A stretch of DNA of 64,000 nt from Amblyornis subalaris (taxonomy: Eukaryota > Chordata > Aves > Passeriformes > Ptilonorhynchidae), in NCBI GenBank assembly GCA_018881555.1, contig JACAXG010000231.1, forward strand, positions 186,001 through 250,000, given 5' to 3'. A model generated the notes under the pieces. That model was not told where the DNA came from and searched no databases. It was given only the letters and a program-made list of their open reading frames with translations. The position numbers and the translations under genes are program-made. Positions 50,885 to 62,911 of this stretch are shown here, piece by piece (the stretch's first letter is position 1; each line of letters begins with the position of its first letter).

Positions 50885-53046
50885 GTGATCGTATCTTTGC
50901 ACCTTTAGCTGAAAATACTGTGAGGATAATGTTTATTTTCTTGTTTAGTGTGATTTCATGGGCTGTAGACCATGATTTCATGGATGAGAGATTGGAAAAC
51001 ACTCTTGTCATTCCAAGTAAGGATTAAAGCAAAACTGGTCTATACCTTAACTCATAGCTCCTTTCAAAACAATCTTACACATGAGGTATATTGTCTTTCT
51101 TCCAACAAAACCCCTGATTACAGCAACAAGACCTATAAACTGCAAATGCATTGGGAGAGAAGCCATAGCATCCAGCTTTTTGCAAGATCCTAGTAGGAGC
51201 AGATAATGGGCAGGCACAGTGGGACTATGTCTACATTTTGATAAATCTTCATCAACTATATTAAGATTTCACTTTTGCTTTAACAGAATGTCTCTCAGTA
51301 ACATTTCTCTCTCTATAATTTTGCCGAAACTATCACCTTGAGAGGCTCCAGTGGAGCTTTTGGAGCTCTTTGTGAACTTTGATGTAAAGCTCTCCTGCAG
51401 TGAGAGATCAGAAATACCATGTGTAAAAGCAGAGACTCCTTTGAGAACACTTTCTTAGGAAACAGATGCGTTTTTGTCTCTAAAGTTTTAAACAAAATTG
51501 TATTGAGTTAAATGTAATATAGGAGTTAGGTATTTCCTTGGGTGATGTCACCAGATTCTTTTTAGACTTATAACTTCCCGCAAAAAACCCATATCAACAT
51601 TACTTTCAAGTCATGTGCNCAGTAAAACACAAAAGATTTATTAAAAAATATTCTTTTTGTTACTAAATGGAGTTGTTATCAGGGAAACTTGAATTTGATA
51701 CTTCAAGGGAGATCATTGTTTGCATTAACTAATAATATTTAATTGATAATATTATACTACTCATCAGAATAAAAAGAAAAAATTGGTTGGCAGCTTAAAA
51801 CCCATATAGTATGAAAATTAGGCTCTACTGCAAGCATTTACATGTTGAGAATTCCTATAGGACTCCTTAAGTTCAGTTGAATTACTTATGCATAAACCAC
51901 AAGAAGTGTTTACAGTACCTGACCTTAAATCAAGGATTTTTTTTTTTTTAGCTATCTGTGGTATACCCTTTAACTATGTTGGGATTTGGCACTTCGTTTT
52001 AAAATGTTCCAAGCCACTGATGTTGTTTAAACTTCCTCCAAAGCTGGAAAGAACTGCAGTGATTGATAAATTGAAATGTTGCACAACAAAAGGTCTCCTT
52101 CTCCCTGTACTTCAGTGTATTTTATGGATTTTTTTTACTGTATGGGATCTTTTGGGGATTGTTTTTTTTTTTGAATTAGCATGTTTGTCTTTGCTTTCGT
52201 AGCTTTGTTCAAGCCCTTATCTTGTTAGTCAATGAAGAAATAGCCAATGTTATATAACCACCAGAATGAAATAATTTGATCTTCCTAGCAGCATTCATGT
52301 CCAGTTCTATGAGAAGCCTGGGATCAAGGAGTTAGTTGTGTTGCACTGTAAATTCACATCNTTTACATGACATGAATTTATTTTGAGCAGTGTCCTTGCG
52401 GAAAACAGTAATTTCAACATAACCTGCATTTGTTGTGGGAGTCCCATAGCAGTGACATTTCCTGAAAATTTGTAATACTGAATTGGCTGTCTATAAAAGT
52501 TGAGCATGTTTTCCCTAAAGTCACAAAAAATTATGAAAGCTATATTGGTTTCCTGCAGTCTGACTGTACTTAGTTTTTATTGCTTCCTGAGCCCATGAGA
52601 AAATCCATAATACATTTAAAACTGTTACTTTCATCATTCCAAGCCTTAGATGCCGGTGTGTTGGCTTCTACTGCTCTTTCTGGAGGTGTTAAAAGGCTCA
52701 GTCCCACAAAGTGCTGCCTTTCTTCTGGTTCTGCTGATCTTGGTGTGAGGTTGGAGGGTACAGAAATTTCTGTTCAGCTTTGGGCCATAAGGATCCTGAA
52801 TTGGATCATCAAATCTGAGTAGCTTTACAGTTTTTGTTGCAAGTACTGAAATTGCCATTATAGTTACTACAGCCAAGATATGCCTGGAAATATTCAGGGG
52901 TGTAGCAGGGGGTAACTTACTTCCATCTGTATGAGAAAAGACTTAGCAGTGAGAAAGTAGTGGAAGTAAGGAAGTCTTTAGTATGTTGAGATATTAAGAC
53001 AGTTTAGAATACATATAAGATAAAAAATATGAAGTGCTTTTATACA
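50885..53046. other. Non-coding stretch
   Basis: No gene or repeat recognised. Short open frames only; several T runs near 51940 and 52130-52170. Confidence 0.5.
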
Positions 53047-53117
53047 GGAGTTGGACTTGAGGAACTTGATTCTTGTGGGTCCCTTCCAACTTTGGTTATT
53101 CTATGATTCTGTGATAC
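53047..53117 (+). mobile_element. CR1 LINE 3'-end fragment (plus)
   Basis: 'AGGAGTTGGACTTGAGGAAC', 'TTGTGGGTCCCTTCCAACTTTG' and 'TTATTCTATGATTCTGTGAT' are the typical last 70 bases of CR1, including the terminal ATTCTATG-type repeat. Nothing upstream of it can be aligned, so it is a severe 5' truncation. Confidence 0.9.
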
Positions 53118-54305
53118 CCTCTATCCTCTAAAAATCATCCCTTGCATTTGCAAATATAAAATTTTTCAAAAAGGGAGAAATGGGACCAAAAAAACCCGAG
53201 ACAGCAACAAGGAAAAGCAGATACAGAATGTNGGTGAGCAATAGAAAGGAGTTAAGTGTCCAGTTATAAAACATTTCATCTGTTACTTTAGTACAGGCTC
53301 TTTTTATTTTGTTCTTTTGCTTTTAAGCCAACACTGAGACTTATCAAAAGATTGCATTGGGGAAAAACCTCCTGGAGCATTTTTCTCATATACTGTAGCT
53401 CAAAAAGAATGTGTGAAATTCAAGATTGGAAAGTATTATACAAAAGTAGTTTTTCCTGGTTTTTTTTTAAACACATTTTCCCTCAAACCTACATCTCCAC
53501 CAAAGTCTTTTTTTCCCACAAGACTCCAAAGGAAAAATGACATCAAATGGTAAAATCCTGTTGTATGTTATTTCCAGAAGAATCCATGGAAATCTTGAAT
53601 ATGATTTTATCATTTGCACTGTAATGTTCCATTTTAACAAGGAGCAACATACTGAAGAGTATTCAGTTGCTGAATACTTGATGGTAAGCAAAAGCTGATG
53701 TTTCTGTGAATATTACAAAGCACTTAGGAATTTGTAGCACCTCAGATCTAATAGAAGTTAGAAATGGAAAACTCTATCAGCTTGACCATCTCCCTGACCA
53801 CCAGACTTTTGTCTTCATTGTGGTACTAATTTGCAAATGTCATAAGCCATGTGGCTTCCACCACTTCCCTAGGGAGAACACATGGCATAAAAGCAGCCTT
53901 GAATATTCCTTTCCTTGACTTCATCTTCTTGATCCTCTTTCATATCTCTTTATTTTACTGAACAATTCCTGATGTTGCTTTGCCTTTCGCTATTTTTTTT
54001 CTCTCCCTCTCTTCTGTTTTCCACAAAATCACACAATTATTTATGCTGTTCTCTTTGGAATTTCTTCTATTTTGTGTTATCTTCTGTTACTGAGGAGCCA
54101 TGGGCTTATGTGCACTGTAGGCTATAATGAACATGCTGGAAATCTCTACTGGACAAACTGATGTTTATGTATGAAGGTACTGAGTTGTTTTGTGGTCGTA
54201 GAAGTTAAACTCACACAAGAAGCACTGCACAGGCCCTAAGTACAAGTTTGTATCAGAATCTTTATTCATGAAAAGGTGGGGTTTTTTTCTCCCTATAAAC
54301 TTAAT

Positions 54306-54348
54306 ATACTTTTTACTTATACTTACTTATACTTTACTTATACTTTTT
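54306..54348. repeat. Short ACTTATACTT-type repeat
   Basis: TACTTTTTACTTATACTTAC and the following bases are made of overlapping ACTTATACTT units; an N lies at 54350, perhaps because the repeat was hard to assemble. Confidence 0.7.
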
Positions 54349-55018
54349 NAAATAAACTTTTTATACTTTCACTGAAGATGGTGTTGGATAAAGCTGCCTA
54401 TACTTTGCGTGGGTGTATCATAGATAAATTTGTTGAAAGCTTCATTCTAACAACAGTATCAAGCATACTAAGAGGATAACTGCACTATTTTGATTTAATT
54501 TACAGGTACACACTAACAAGAGTAGAGCTCTGTGAGTAACTTCTTGGTTTGGGGTTTTTTTTTGAAGTTTCTGGCTTGGAGGAAAAATATTGGAAAATTT
54601 GTTATTTTGGGACAACCTCCAATGATTTATTCAGGTTTCTTTTTTTTTCTCCTCAAATGAAGTATTTCACTTAGACTTCATATCTGCTAACTTATTTAAA
54701 AAAATATATTCAAGGAAGTTTATTTGCAATGCCTCAGTGTGAAATGAAAATTCAAAGGATTTTTAAATTTTAAAAAATGCTGTATTTATTTCATTTTTTT
54801 TAGCTAAATTGTTCTGACAAATTCAGCAGAAATTTGACTGATGACTTATTTGACCCGTATTTACAGATTTCAAATGAAAATATTCTTGGCTGAAAAGTTT
54901 GCTCAATATTAGCTAAAGTCACATTATGTAGATGAGGAGTGTTTGAAGTTATACTAACAGGTTGTAGGTCTTCAGATGTCAATTATGAGCTGCAGCCAAC
55001 CTTTAGGAGTAGAAATTG

Positions 55019-55021
<3 letters not shown>

Positions 55022-55068
<47 letters not shown>
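55022..55068. repeat. (TA)n microsatellite, about 23 units
   Basis: An uninterrupted run of alternating T and A covering about 47 bases. It is self-complementary and could form cruciform or unstable DNA. Confidence 0.98.
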
Positions 55069-55070
<2 letters not shown>

Positions 55071-56216
55071 TATCCGTGAAGGCTCTTAGGTCTTCCTGCA
55101 GGCAGACACTGGGTGGTTGTCTCCAGGAGTAGGATTCACTGCCATTCATATGAAAATGGTGGAAAATCTTGCCCTAAAGCTAACCTACCCCTGGAGTTTT
55201 GCCTATCTGTCATGGTGTTTGAAGATAAAGGATTTGTTAATAGTCAGCTGGCTGCGCCTGTCTGGGAAGTCAGCACAGCAGCACAACGAATCAGGCAGGC
55301 AAAAGACTGATTGCTGTGGCATTACTTCTCCCCAGGAAAAAGTGAAGAGTTATGTCTACACAAAAAAGACCCTGCTTTTAGTATATTATAGTCTGTTTAA
55401 TCTCAAGGTACATGGTCCTAATGTTTTTGGGTTTTTTTTTCTGACAGCACATTCTTAAAGACCCAGCATTTCTGTAAAGCTTAAGCGGATTGTGAGTTGC
55501 AGTGAATGGGAAGATAAAGGCATGATGAAGAATAAATTGAAGCAATGACATTTGTGTGGCCATAATTAATTAAGTTTTAGATTTGTATTGTGCATATTTG
55601 CCTTAGAAGCCACTGAATTAATTTACCACCCTAACAAAGGCTGATAGCTAATTAGAAAGAAGAGAGGTTTGGCCACTGAAAAGCAAGCTCATTTGTANGG
55701 ATTTACTTCCTGACAAGAAATATCTGTTCCAGCTGAAATGTGTCATTTGTGACTTCTTCTTGTGATCATCTCTAAGTGAAAACAGTCAATGTTCAAATCC
55801 TTTGCAAGCTTTCCTAGAAAAATGTCCAGGATTTGATAGGTGATTGTGAGAAGTCAGATATTTGGAAAAAATAAGCATTTTTCATCCAAAATTTTGGCTT
55901 CATTGAAATTACCTTCCCACAGTAATGATCAATGACATCATTTTAGATAGGAAACTGCTTTTTAAACAGCTTGTCATCATGCAAGCATATTCAGTTTGCT
56001 CTGTAGTAATTTTTGCCTTTTTTTGTTTTGTTCCTAAATGGAACTTAAAACACTGTTATTAGAGTGCTGCTTACAGAGCTCTACATTGCTTCAAATGAAT
56101 TAGCATCCCATTCTTCTTGATCTCCTCAATATCTGTATATGTAAGCTAGATTTGGTGTTTTGGCAGCTCCTTGATTCTTAGGGAATGTGTTTATTCCAAC
56201 CATGTGTGTATGGGTA

Positions 56217-56242
56217 GTGTGTATGTATATATATATATTTAT
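56217..56242. repeat. Short TA/TG-rich microsatellite
   Basis: A (TG/TA) stretch with six TA units, flanked by GTGTGTATG-type repeats, visibly imperfect. Confidence 0.75.
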
Positions 56243-57898
56243 ATGTACACATGTGAGTGTAACTGGGGTCATTAGAAGAAGCAGTTGTGCACCTTAGGAA
56301 ATTCNGGTCACGTCACTGGGATGTTTTTCCTGATGTTCAAATTTGATAACTTTATATTAGGAATATTTCATATGTCTTGGGCATTTTCCAAATAGGAATC
56401 AGAAGAAAGACCTAAAGAAAGCATACTGGGGACTAATGCCTAGAGGCATGAATGCAGAAGAACTTTGTAAGTTGTTTAAAAGTTAATTAAAAAGCCCTAT
56501 GTGGACACTTGGTAAATGTTGCCTTTGTCATTGTTACCTCCTTATTAACTCCATTGTGTTACGCCGCTACTACATGTCACTATTAAGTCAGAATGACAAA
56601 AGGAAGACTTTAGCAAGGTTTTTGTAAGTTTTGTGGGAATAGACCCTCCTCTTTCCCCAAGGTCAGAGCTGCTCCTTCTACCCCTGCTATTTTGTGGCTT
56701 TTTAAAACTTAGCAGTGGATACCTTCATGTAGGTTGGATTTGTCATGTTAGTCGCAGTTAGCAGGGGGCACATTTAGAGTGATGGAAAGGGTTGTTTCAC
56801 ATTATCCACCCTGTGATGTATATGGTCCCTCAGGACAAAGCAAAGTTCACTGAATGAAGTCTTTTCACTCAGTCACACTAAATGAAAAACAAATTTATTT
56901 GTTTTACACAATTCCTTAATGAATGAGTCAGCCATGCTTCCCACTCATTCAGCTACCATCACTCCACTTTCTGATACAAAAATCAGAGCATTTTTAAATT
57001 ATGTATGCAGTGGTCAGTGACACACTGGTGACTTGGGAAGGCAATGGTGATGCTCACTCTCGTCTTGTTAAAAGTGATACAGATTACCAATCAAGTCCAG
57101 TTTCTCCCATTAAAGCAGTGTAGGAAAGTTTGTAGCTTGTCCATTGTGGTGATCAATCTTCTGCACTGCATTGCAGTGGATGATTTTACAATAATCCATT
57201 TTGCACTCCAACTAGACCATATCTGTTTGATAAGCAAGACACTGTTGCTTTCTTCAACTTTCTGAAAAACCCTTTGGATTGTGTTCACGGAATGAAAGTT
57301 AAATACTAAGAAAAAGGAAGCTGTATACATTTCCTCAAACAGTGTATAATGATAAAGAAAATAATTAGCAATGAATAGATGGGCATTCTTAAAAGAAGAA
57401 TTATGATTTTTAGAAACATGACTTAAAGGTGCTGGGAGAAATCTGTCATGTTTTGTTAACAAAAAAAGCAAAAAGCTATTAACTTTGGTCATTCGGAACA
57501 TTTAGTTTTGGATCCAAAATTTTATGAAAAACAGTTACTTTAAAGCTGTAGTTTGTTTTAAAGCTGTCTTATGTCAGGTCTAGAAATAGCAGTACTAACC
57601 ATTAGGCCATGAGATGGGGTGGGTTTTTTTCCTCTTTTAGGTGGCAATATCTGAAGAACAGGGTGCCTCCCTTTTCTAATTTAATCTGAACTCAAAATAA
57701 CTGTTGTCTTGTTAAAACAGCTCTTTTTCTGAGTCACTCTATGAAAAAAGAGACTGGAAGTATTGGATATTGTAGATCAAACACTTCAAAGCCAACTTTG
57801 ACTTAGTTTTATGCATGCTTTAGAGTAGACTAATGTACAATAGTATCCAGGAAACTCAGCCAGTAATTCATAGGAGTTCAAAATGTTCTCCTTAGGAT

Positions 57899-58108
57899 GA
57901 ATCATAGCAGCATAAATGATAGGATTGGAGAAGATCGTTTAGGTCATCCAATGCAAAACCTGTGTATCTTCCTTTTCACTAATCCCCACTGGGATTTCAT
58001 CTACCCTATCTCTGCAAACTTCTCATATCCTTGACTCAGCCACCTCCCTGGGTAGTTTCTTCCATTGCCTAATTATTTAACCTGAACATCTTTAAACCTT
58101 ACACTGTC
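57899..58108 (-). mobile_element. CR1 LINE 3' fragment, diverged (minus)
   Basis: On the plus strand the order 'AATCATAGCAGCATAAATGATA', 'GGATTGGAGAAGATCGTTTAGG', 'TCATCCAATGCAAAACC', then 'CAGCCACCTCCCTGGGTAGTTTC', 'TTCCATTGCCTAATTA' and 'AACCTGAACATC' is the reverse complement of the CR1 3' end and the part just upstream of it (dictating 'cagccacctccctgggcagcctgttccaatgcctaa...'). It is more diverged than the copy at 9.5 kb. Confidence 0.8.
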
Positions 58109-60314
58109 ATGCTTAGTGTGAACAATTTATTACTACAGAAAATGATTCTTTCTCCTCCCTTCTGCCATCATGCTCAAATATTGTCTCTCCCTTTAAATGT
58201 GTCATTGTTTTTTTTTTTTTTCTTCTAACTGCATGAATAATAATCCCAGGAAAGTTGGGGTTTTTTGGTTGTCTTTGGTGCTTCTGTCGCTGTAACTGAT
58301 TTTCTTTGAACTTTTGGTTTTCAAGGCTCAAAAGTACATTTTGATCTACAAATGAACTTTCTGTGACTCAATGATATGTGTGTATTAAGTCATTCTTTTA
58401 AAGAGGTAAATAACATGACTGAAGTATTCTGTGTCTTCGTTTATAGAAGCTGCTTTCTTGAGGGTGCTAATGTTTCCCAATTGACAAATACACAACATTT
58501 GAGGGATTTTAGTGACTTTTTTGATGTCAGATATATTCAATCTCATGTTAATAATTCAGATATTAATTTAATCATGTATTCTGACTCTATTTTGAAAAGT
58601 GAACTCCAAAAGCTCTTGGAGTTGCTTGGAGTTGCCTACTGCAGAGTTAAAATTTATCACCATTATTTCCAAAAGCAGCTTCCCAGTTTGTAGCTGTGTT
58701 GATAAATAGAGACATAAACCTTTTCATATATATTTCTCTAAGTGTATATGCTCAAGCCAGTGTTATCATGATAGGATTTTGGATGCTTTATAAAATGAAA
58801 CATTGAGAACTTCATAATGGGGAATATGAAGACAAAAGGAAGGTTTTTTTTTTTTCCTGATGAGTTAAAGAAGCCTTAATCTTCAGAATTTTTATTTATA
58901 CCCTGTATTTTTTAGGATATGCCTAAGCTTGTTAGAATATGCTGATGAGAAACCTCTCTGACGTTAATTATCTCATCTACTATAATGTAGAATGTGCCAG
59001 TTAGATCAATGTGACATTTATGTTGTTCTTCTAGATGACTAATAAATATTGCATGTTGGAAAAAATACAGGGTAGAGGTGGAAAGACTGGTTATTGCAAG
59101 CTGGGTTTTCCTGATTCTCTATTGCCTCCCATTTTGAAGTTGCACAATAAAAATAGCTGCAGTCTGTACCTCACCTGTCAGCTCACCTCTCCCACAGTTT
59201 ACTAGCGTAGTAGTTCTTTGATCCATGCAGAAGCATTCCAGGTTCCCTATAGCCATATGTAGTGCTGTTGAGCAAACGTGCGTGAAACCAAGGTAAATCC
59301 TGCTCTGTAACTTCAGTTCTACCAGCCTGTAATCAGAGTAAATGTGTCAGATTTAGTGGATCCACAGCCTTTCATGAGCTTGAAAGTAACCATTCATATG
59401 GTTCACTTTGGCATGGCAATTTGTAGAAATAAACACAAGGGTTATTCATTAGAAGTCAATATCAGGGAAGTAACAGATTTTGAAGACAGTGTCTTGGGCA
59501 CTGGGTGATATTTTTTTGGCTCAAAGAATTCTTTTTTTACATTACATAAATTTATAATTGCACTTTAATTTTTAATAGGCCATGTTTCCAGCCTAATAAA
59601 GGGAAAAAATGCATTAGGATGTTATAGCTTTTTCATGAAGAATTTTTTTCCCCAGATATTTTTGTAAAGCTCTCTTTCTTAATTTCTGTTCTTTTATGTT
59701 GCTTAGAGGTCCTGTAGCCAGCCAGTCCTCCAATGCAGAGAGGCTGAGGGCACTGTGCAGTGTCAGTGTCATGTCTTAAGTGTGCAACATGAATGCACAG
59801 GTTAGTAGACTCTGATAAATCTGCAGCCATTCTCTTCAGGTACAAAGAGCTGACCATAGTCATAACTCCTTTTTTCTGTTTCTCATTCAGATTGTATGTC
59901 TGTCCAGCTTTTATAAGAGTGTGCAGCAGACCATTTCACAATTCTTGCACTATTTTCCTTGATTATGTTGGGAAAGCAAGATATTCTCTAGTATTTTTCT
60001 TAATGCAGAGCTGTAAGTGGCGGCAGATATGATCTCAACAAAGCTGTGTAGTGAGGAACAGTGTTAGCTGTAGCTTTGCAGTGGTTTCTACACTGCATTG
60101 ACTGTATTTCACTGCAAATGCACGACTTAAATACAGAGATTTGCTGAGGAAAGCCTTGCAGAAGTAGCACAGTGGAAGAAGTTAGTTTGTTATTTCCATG
60201 ATGCATGTCAAGTGGTATCTCCTTTTATCTTCTCTCATATTTATTAATCTCTTAGTTCTAGAGCAATATTTCTTTCTCCTCCCCAGTGTTTGTAGCTCAT
60301 CTTGGTTTTCTGTA
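58109..60314. other. AT-rich non-coding stretch
   Basis: No gene or repeat recognised. Poly-T runs near 58210 and 58845 and a 10-base duplicated TTGGAGTTGC at about 58617-58636 were the only structures noted. Confidence 0.5.
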
Positions 60315-60334
60315 GTCCACAAGTTTCATTATCA

Positions 60335-60425
60335 TGCTAGCTACCTGCTTCCCCAGGATTATTGATGAAACAAGATGGGACCTGCTGCCGGTCCCTTTGG
60401 CATCCCAGCGTGGTGCTACGTGATG
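60335..60425 (-). mobile_element. Possible eroded CR1 reverse-transcriptase fragment
   Basis: The plus strand 'CAGGATTATTGATGAAACAA' and 'GGGACCTGCTGCCGGTCCC' resembles the antisense of the CR1 second-frame region encoding the reverse transcriptase end (antisense consensus 'tcattgatgaagatgttgaacaggactgg...gacccctgggggac'). Read on the minus strand it gives VPSCFINN, near the family's LFNIFIND. Similarity is short and eroded, so chance is possible. Confidence 0.3.
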
Positions 60426-61932
60426 AGAGTTTGGAACAAAGGAACTGCCATTTGAGGGCTGACCTTTGGAAACCCAAGTCAGCTCTTAACATGGTACTTT
60501 TAATTGTCTTTAAAAAAAAAAGTAGCAACTTCAGTAAGAGGAACTTCTTAGGCCCTTGGGGCCTTGGGCTTCCAGCTGTTGCTGAAATTTTACTGCTTTA
60601 GTCTTTTGTATCTCAAGGCTTGAGAGGACATTTGGTCAGTTTACTACCATCATCCATGAAAACCATTGTAAATACTGAAATCCCCAAGCGCGAAAACCAT
60701 TGGAAGTGTAAAATAAAAACTGGAAAATAAATCCAGGTGGTTTTGATCACGTGAAATTGCACAGATTGAAATGGAAGCATATTGTTTTAAATTTATGTAG
60801 GTTGTTGGTGCTAAATTCTGTGTGAACGTGACTGTGAAAGCAGTTCGGCTGACAGGAGACTGGTGGCTTGGGTTTAGAACACTGGATCCTCAAATTTTAT
60901 TCTGCCGACCTGCTGGATCATTTCACTGTGTGTGGGGGAATTTCAGCCTTCTTCAGAGAAGAAGGAAACAAACTATTTCGAAACAAACTTCATAAAATCT
61001 GTGTGTTATTTTATTATTATTCATATATCACTTGGAGATGGTGGTAATTTATTTTGGATTGCTTAAATTAATTAGACAGGGATTTAAGTTTAATAATTTT
61101 CAATCTAAACTAAGAATGCATATGTAAGAAACTGCTGGGTGAAATAATCACTTTTAATTTAAATCATTCAAGTATGTGTATATACAAATTTGTGTGATTA
61201 TCCACTGTTCTCTTTCTCCCCAGATACTTGAAGCAACTTTTTATGAGTTTCTACCCCCTTTTCAAATTCTGTCAGGTTCATTATTGAAAAGATTATTATC
61301 CTGTACAAGACTGATGAATCTCTTGAACTAATATTTGAAAATAGGAAACTCTTTCTCTTGGCTTAAGGCAGAAGTTATCTTCAATACCGGAGTATGGTTG
61401 TTTTCCCCTTTCTCAAGCTAATAAGTCTCTCCCTCTCTCTCTCTCTCTCTCTCTTTTTCTATTTTTATATATATATATATAAAAATAAAAGTATATCCTT
61501 GTATATTAATGAGTGTATGCATTCAATTTTCTATTGTTTTGCAACTTGTATTGTCAGTTTTTCCCAGAAAAAGGGACAGGAAAAATGCAAGTAGATTGGA
61601 GTAACTGTGTCTCAGATCATATGCCCAATTGTTCTCTGTCATTTTTTTCTGATGCAAAAGTACTCCATGGTTTTATAATCTGAACTGTCATCATCCATGA
61701 TATGCATGAAAGAGCTGATGTGAAATTGCCCTTATTGCCTTAATTTTTCATATTTTCTGAACTTGTGAGTGCTTGAATTTGCAAGTTGAGCATTTTTATC
61801 CTAACTGTTTTGCATGTAATAAATTGTTTCCTCCGNCTATAACCAAGGCTCACAAACTGATAGAATCAACAATATAGTGCATGTAGTTGCCAACTACACT
61901 GAATGTTTAAGCATCTTCTTTTTGCTTTACAG
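60426..61932. other. Non-coding stretch, presumably intron
   Basis: No repeat family recognised other than the microsatellite at 61425-61481. A homeodomain-type TTAATTAGAC site lies near 61070. It ends in the T-rich acceptor of the terminal exon candidate. Confidence 0.45.
61425..61487. repeat. Compound microsatellite (CT)n and (TA)n
   Basis: A (CT)n run of about 14 units ends at 61454, followed by T-rich sequence and TTTTTATATATATATATATA next to AAAAATA, making the second part a self-complementary palindrome. Confidence 0.95.
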
Positions 61933-62630
61933 ATTTGTCTGAGGATGCAGCAGAGGAAGCAAAAAGCCACGAACTCTGAAGACAGACAACCCTCAGGAGG
62001 AATTTCTATCCGATGTCAGATGCATTTATAATACAGCACTACCAATCCATTTTACTCCATACAGATTGCAGCTTCTAGAAGGAGAGGACTGTACTAATTT
62101 ATATGAAAACAAAAAAGTTCCACTCTAATAATTTTGGTTGGGTTTCCCTGCCAACTACTAGGATCCTTTCTGTGAGCAAAGTTTAAGCATTTACCGAACT
62201 GTGGTAGGGGTGTTGTGTTGTGTTTTGTGATATATCATCCCTTTCTAAGGATTCAGTTGATTGATCAAAGACTGTTTACACATAGTTAAAAGCAACCTTT
62301 GTTTCAGGATATGTTTTGTCTTTTTAAAAAAGATATTCTGAACTGCACCTCCCTTTGAGATTATATTAACATTTGTTACATCACAGTTTTGACAAAAGAT
62401 AACTATCTCGTTTCCTCCTGTACTAACATTCATGATTCCAGACAGCTGAATTCACCACCAGAAGAAAAACTGGTAATCCATCAACTCTTGTGCCCCCTCT
62501 CTCATTGCTTATACAGACTCCTGCTCTCTAGAGATATAGAGTAAAATATGGTTACTGGACATAAAGGGCAAACCCTTTAGCCATTAACTATGTCACTATG
62601 AATGGGAATAAAGTTTACACTGTATGTACC
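61933..62630 (+). other. Candidate 3' terminal exon with 3' UTR, gene unknown
   Basis: A strong acceptor (CATCTTCTTTTTGCTTTACAG, AG at 61931-61932) opens a stretch with two possible endings, according to the phase of the upstream exon. If two bases are left over to complete a codon, it gives LSEDAAEEAKSHEL and a TGA at 61977-61979, an acidic tail. If the exon starts in phase zero, it gives a basic tail beginning ICLRMQQRKQKATNSEDRQ and ending at TAA 62029-62031. The phase-zero reading agrees with the end phase of the candidate exon at 50537-50711. About 600 bases later AATAAA at 62607-62612 is followed by a TGTATGT stretch, a normal poly(A) arrangement. I recognise neither C-terminus, so no gene name is given. 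A non-coding RNA exon or chance splice-like site remain possible. Confidence 0.4.
62607..62612 (+). terminator. Polyadenylation signal AATAAA
   Basis: An exact AATAAA followed within 25 bases by a GT-rich TGTATGT element, at a sensible distance after the stop codons of the 61933 terminal exon candidate. Confidence 0.4.
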
Positions 62631-62911
62631 TTGAGCACAGCAACACATGGATCTTTTTATGGTTACCTGTGATTTATGTTTTTCTTGTCAATCAGTCTGT
62701 TCTAGTTATGGATAAGATTTTCAAAAGTAACTAACAATTTTTGAGTGCCTTAATTTTTATGAATCCAGTTGGAGGGTGCTTTGAGTGTTGTGTATTTAGA
62801 AAGTGCTGAGTATTTGCGTTCTGAAGGTCAGACCCATGCAAAGTGCCCGAAATGCAACTGCCAACAACTGAGGCAAACTTTGAGAGGACCTTGGCCTAGA
62901 GTTTGAAAGAG

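Larger units (their letters stand above)
53118..57898. other. AT-rich non-coding stretch with microsatellites
   Basis: No gene recognised. A part at about 53840-53930 (GGCTTCCACCACTTCCCTAG) faintly resembles the reverse strand of CR1 3' sequence but is too short and diverged to call. The 113-codon plus frame at 55117-55458 and 136-codon minus frame at 57091-57501 have no domain or splice support. Confidence 0.5.

Noticed and set aside
53840..53930. CR1-like minus-strand fragment
   Set aside because: Only about 20 bases resemble the CR1 'cctccctgggcag' region; too short and diverged.
57091..57501. 136-codon minus-strand open frame
   Set aside because: Phe/His/Asn-rich composition typical of AT-rich chance frames; no domain, no splice sites.
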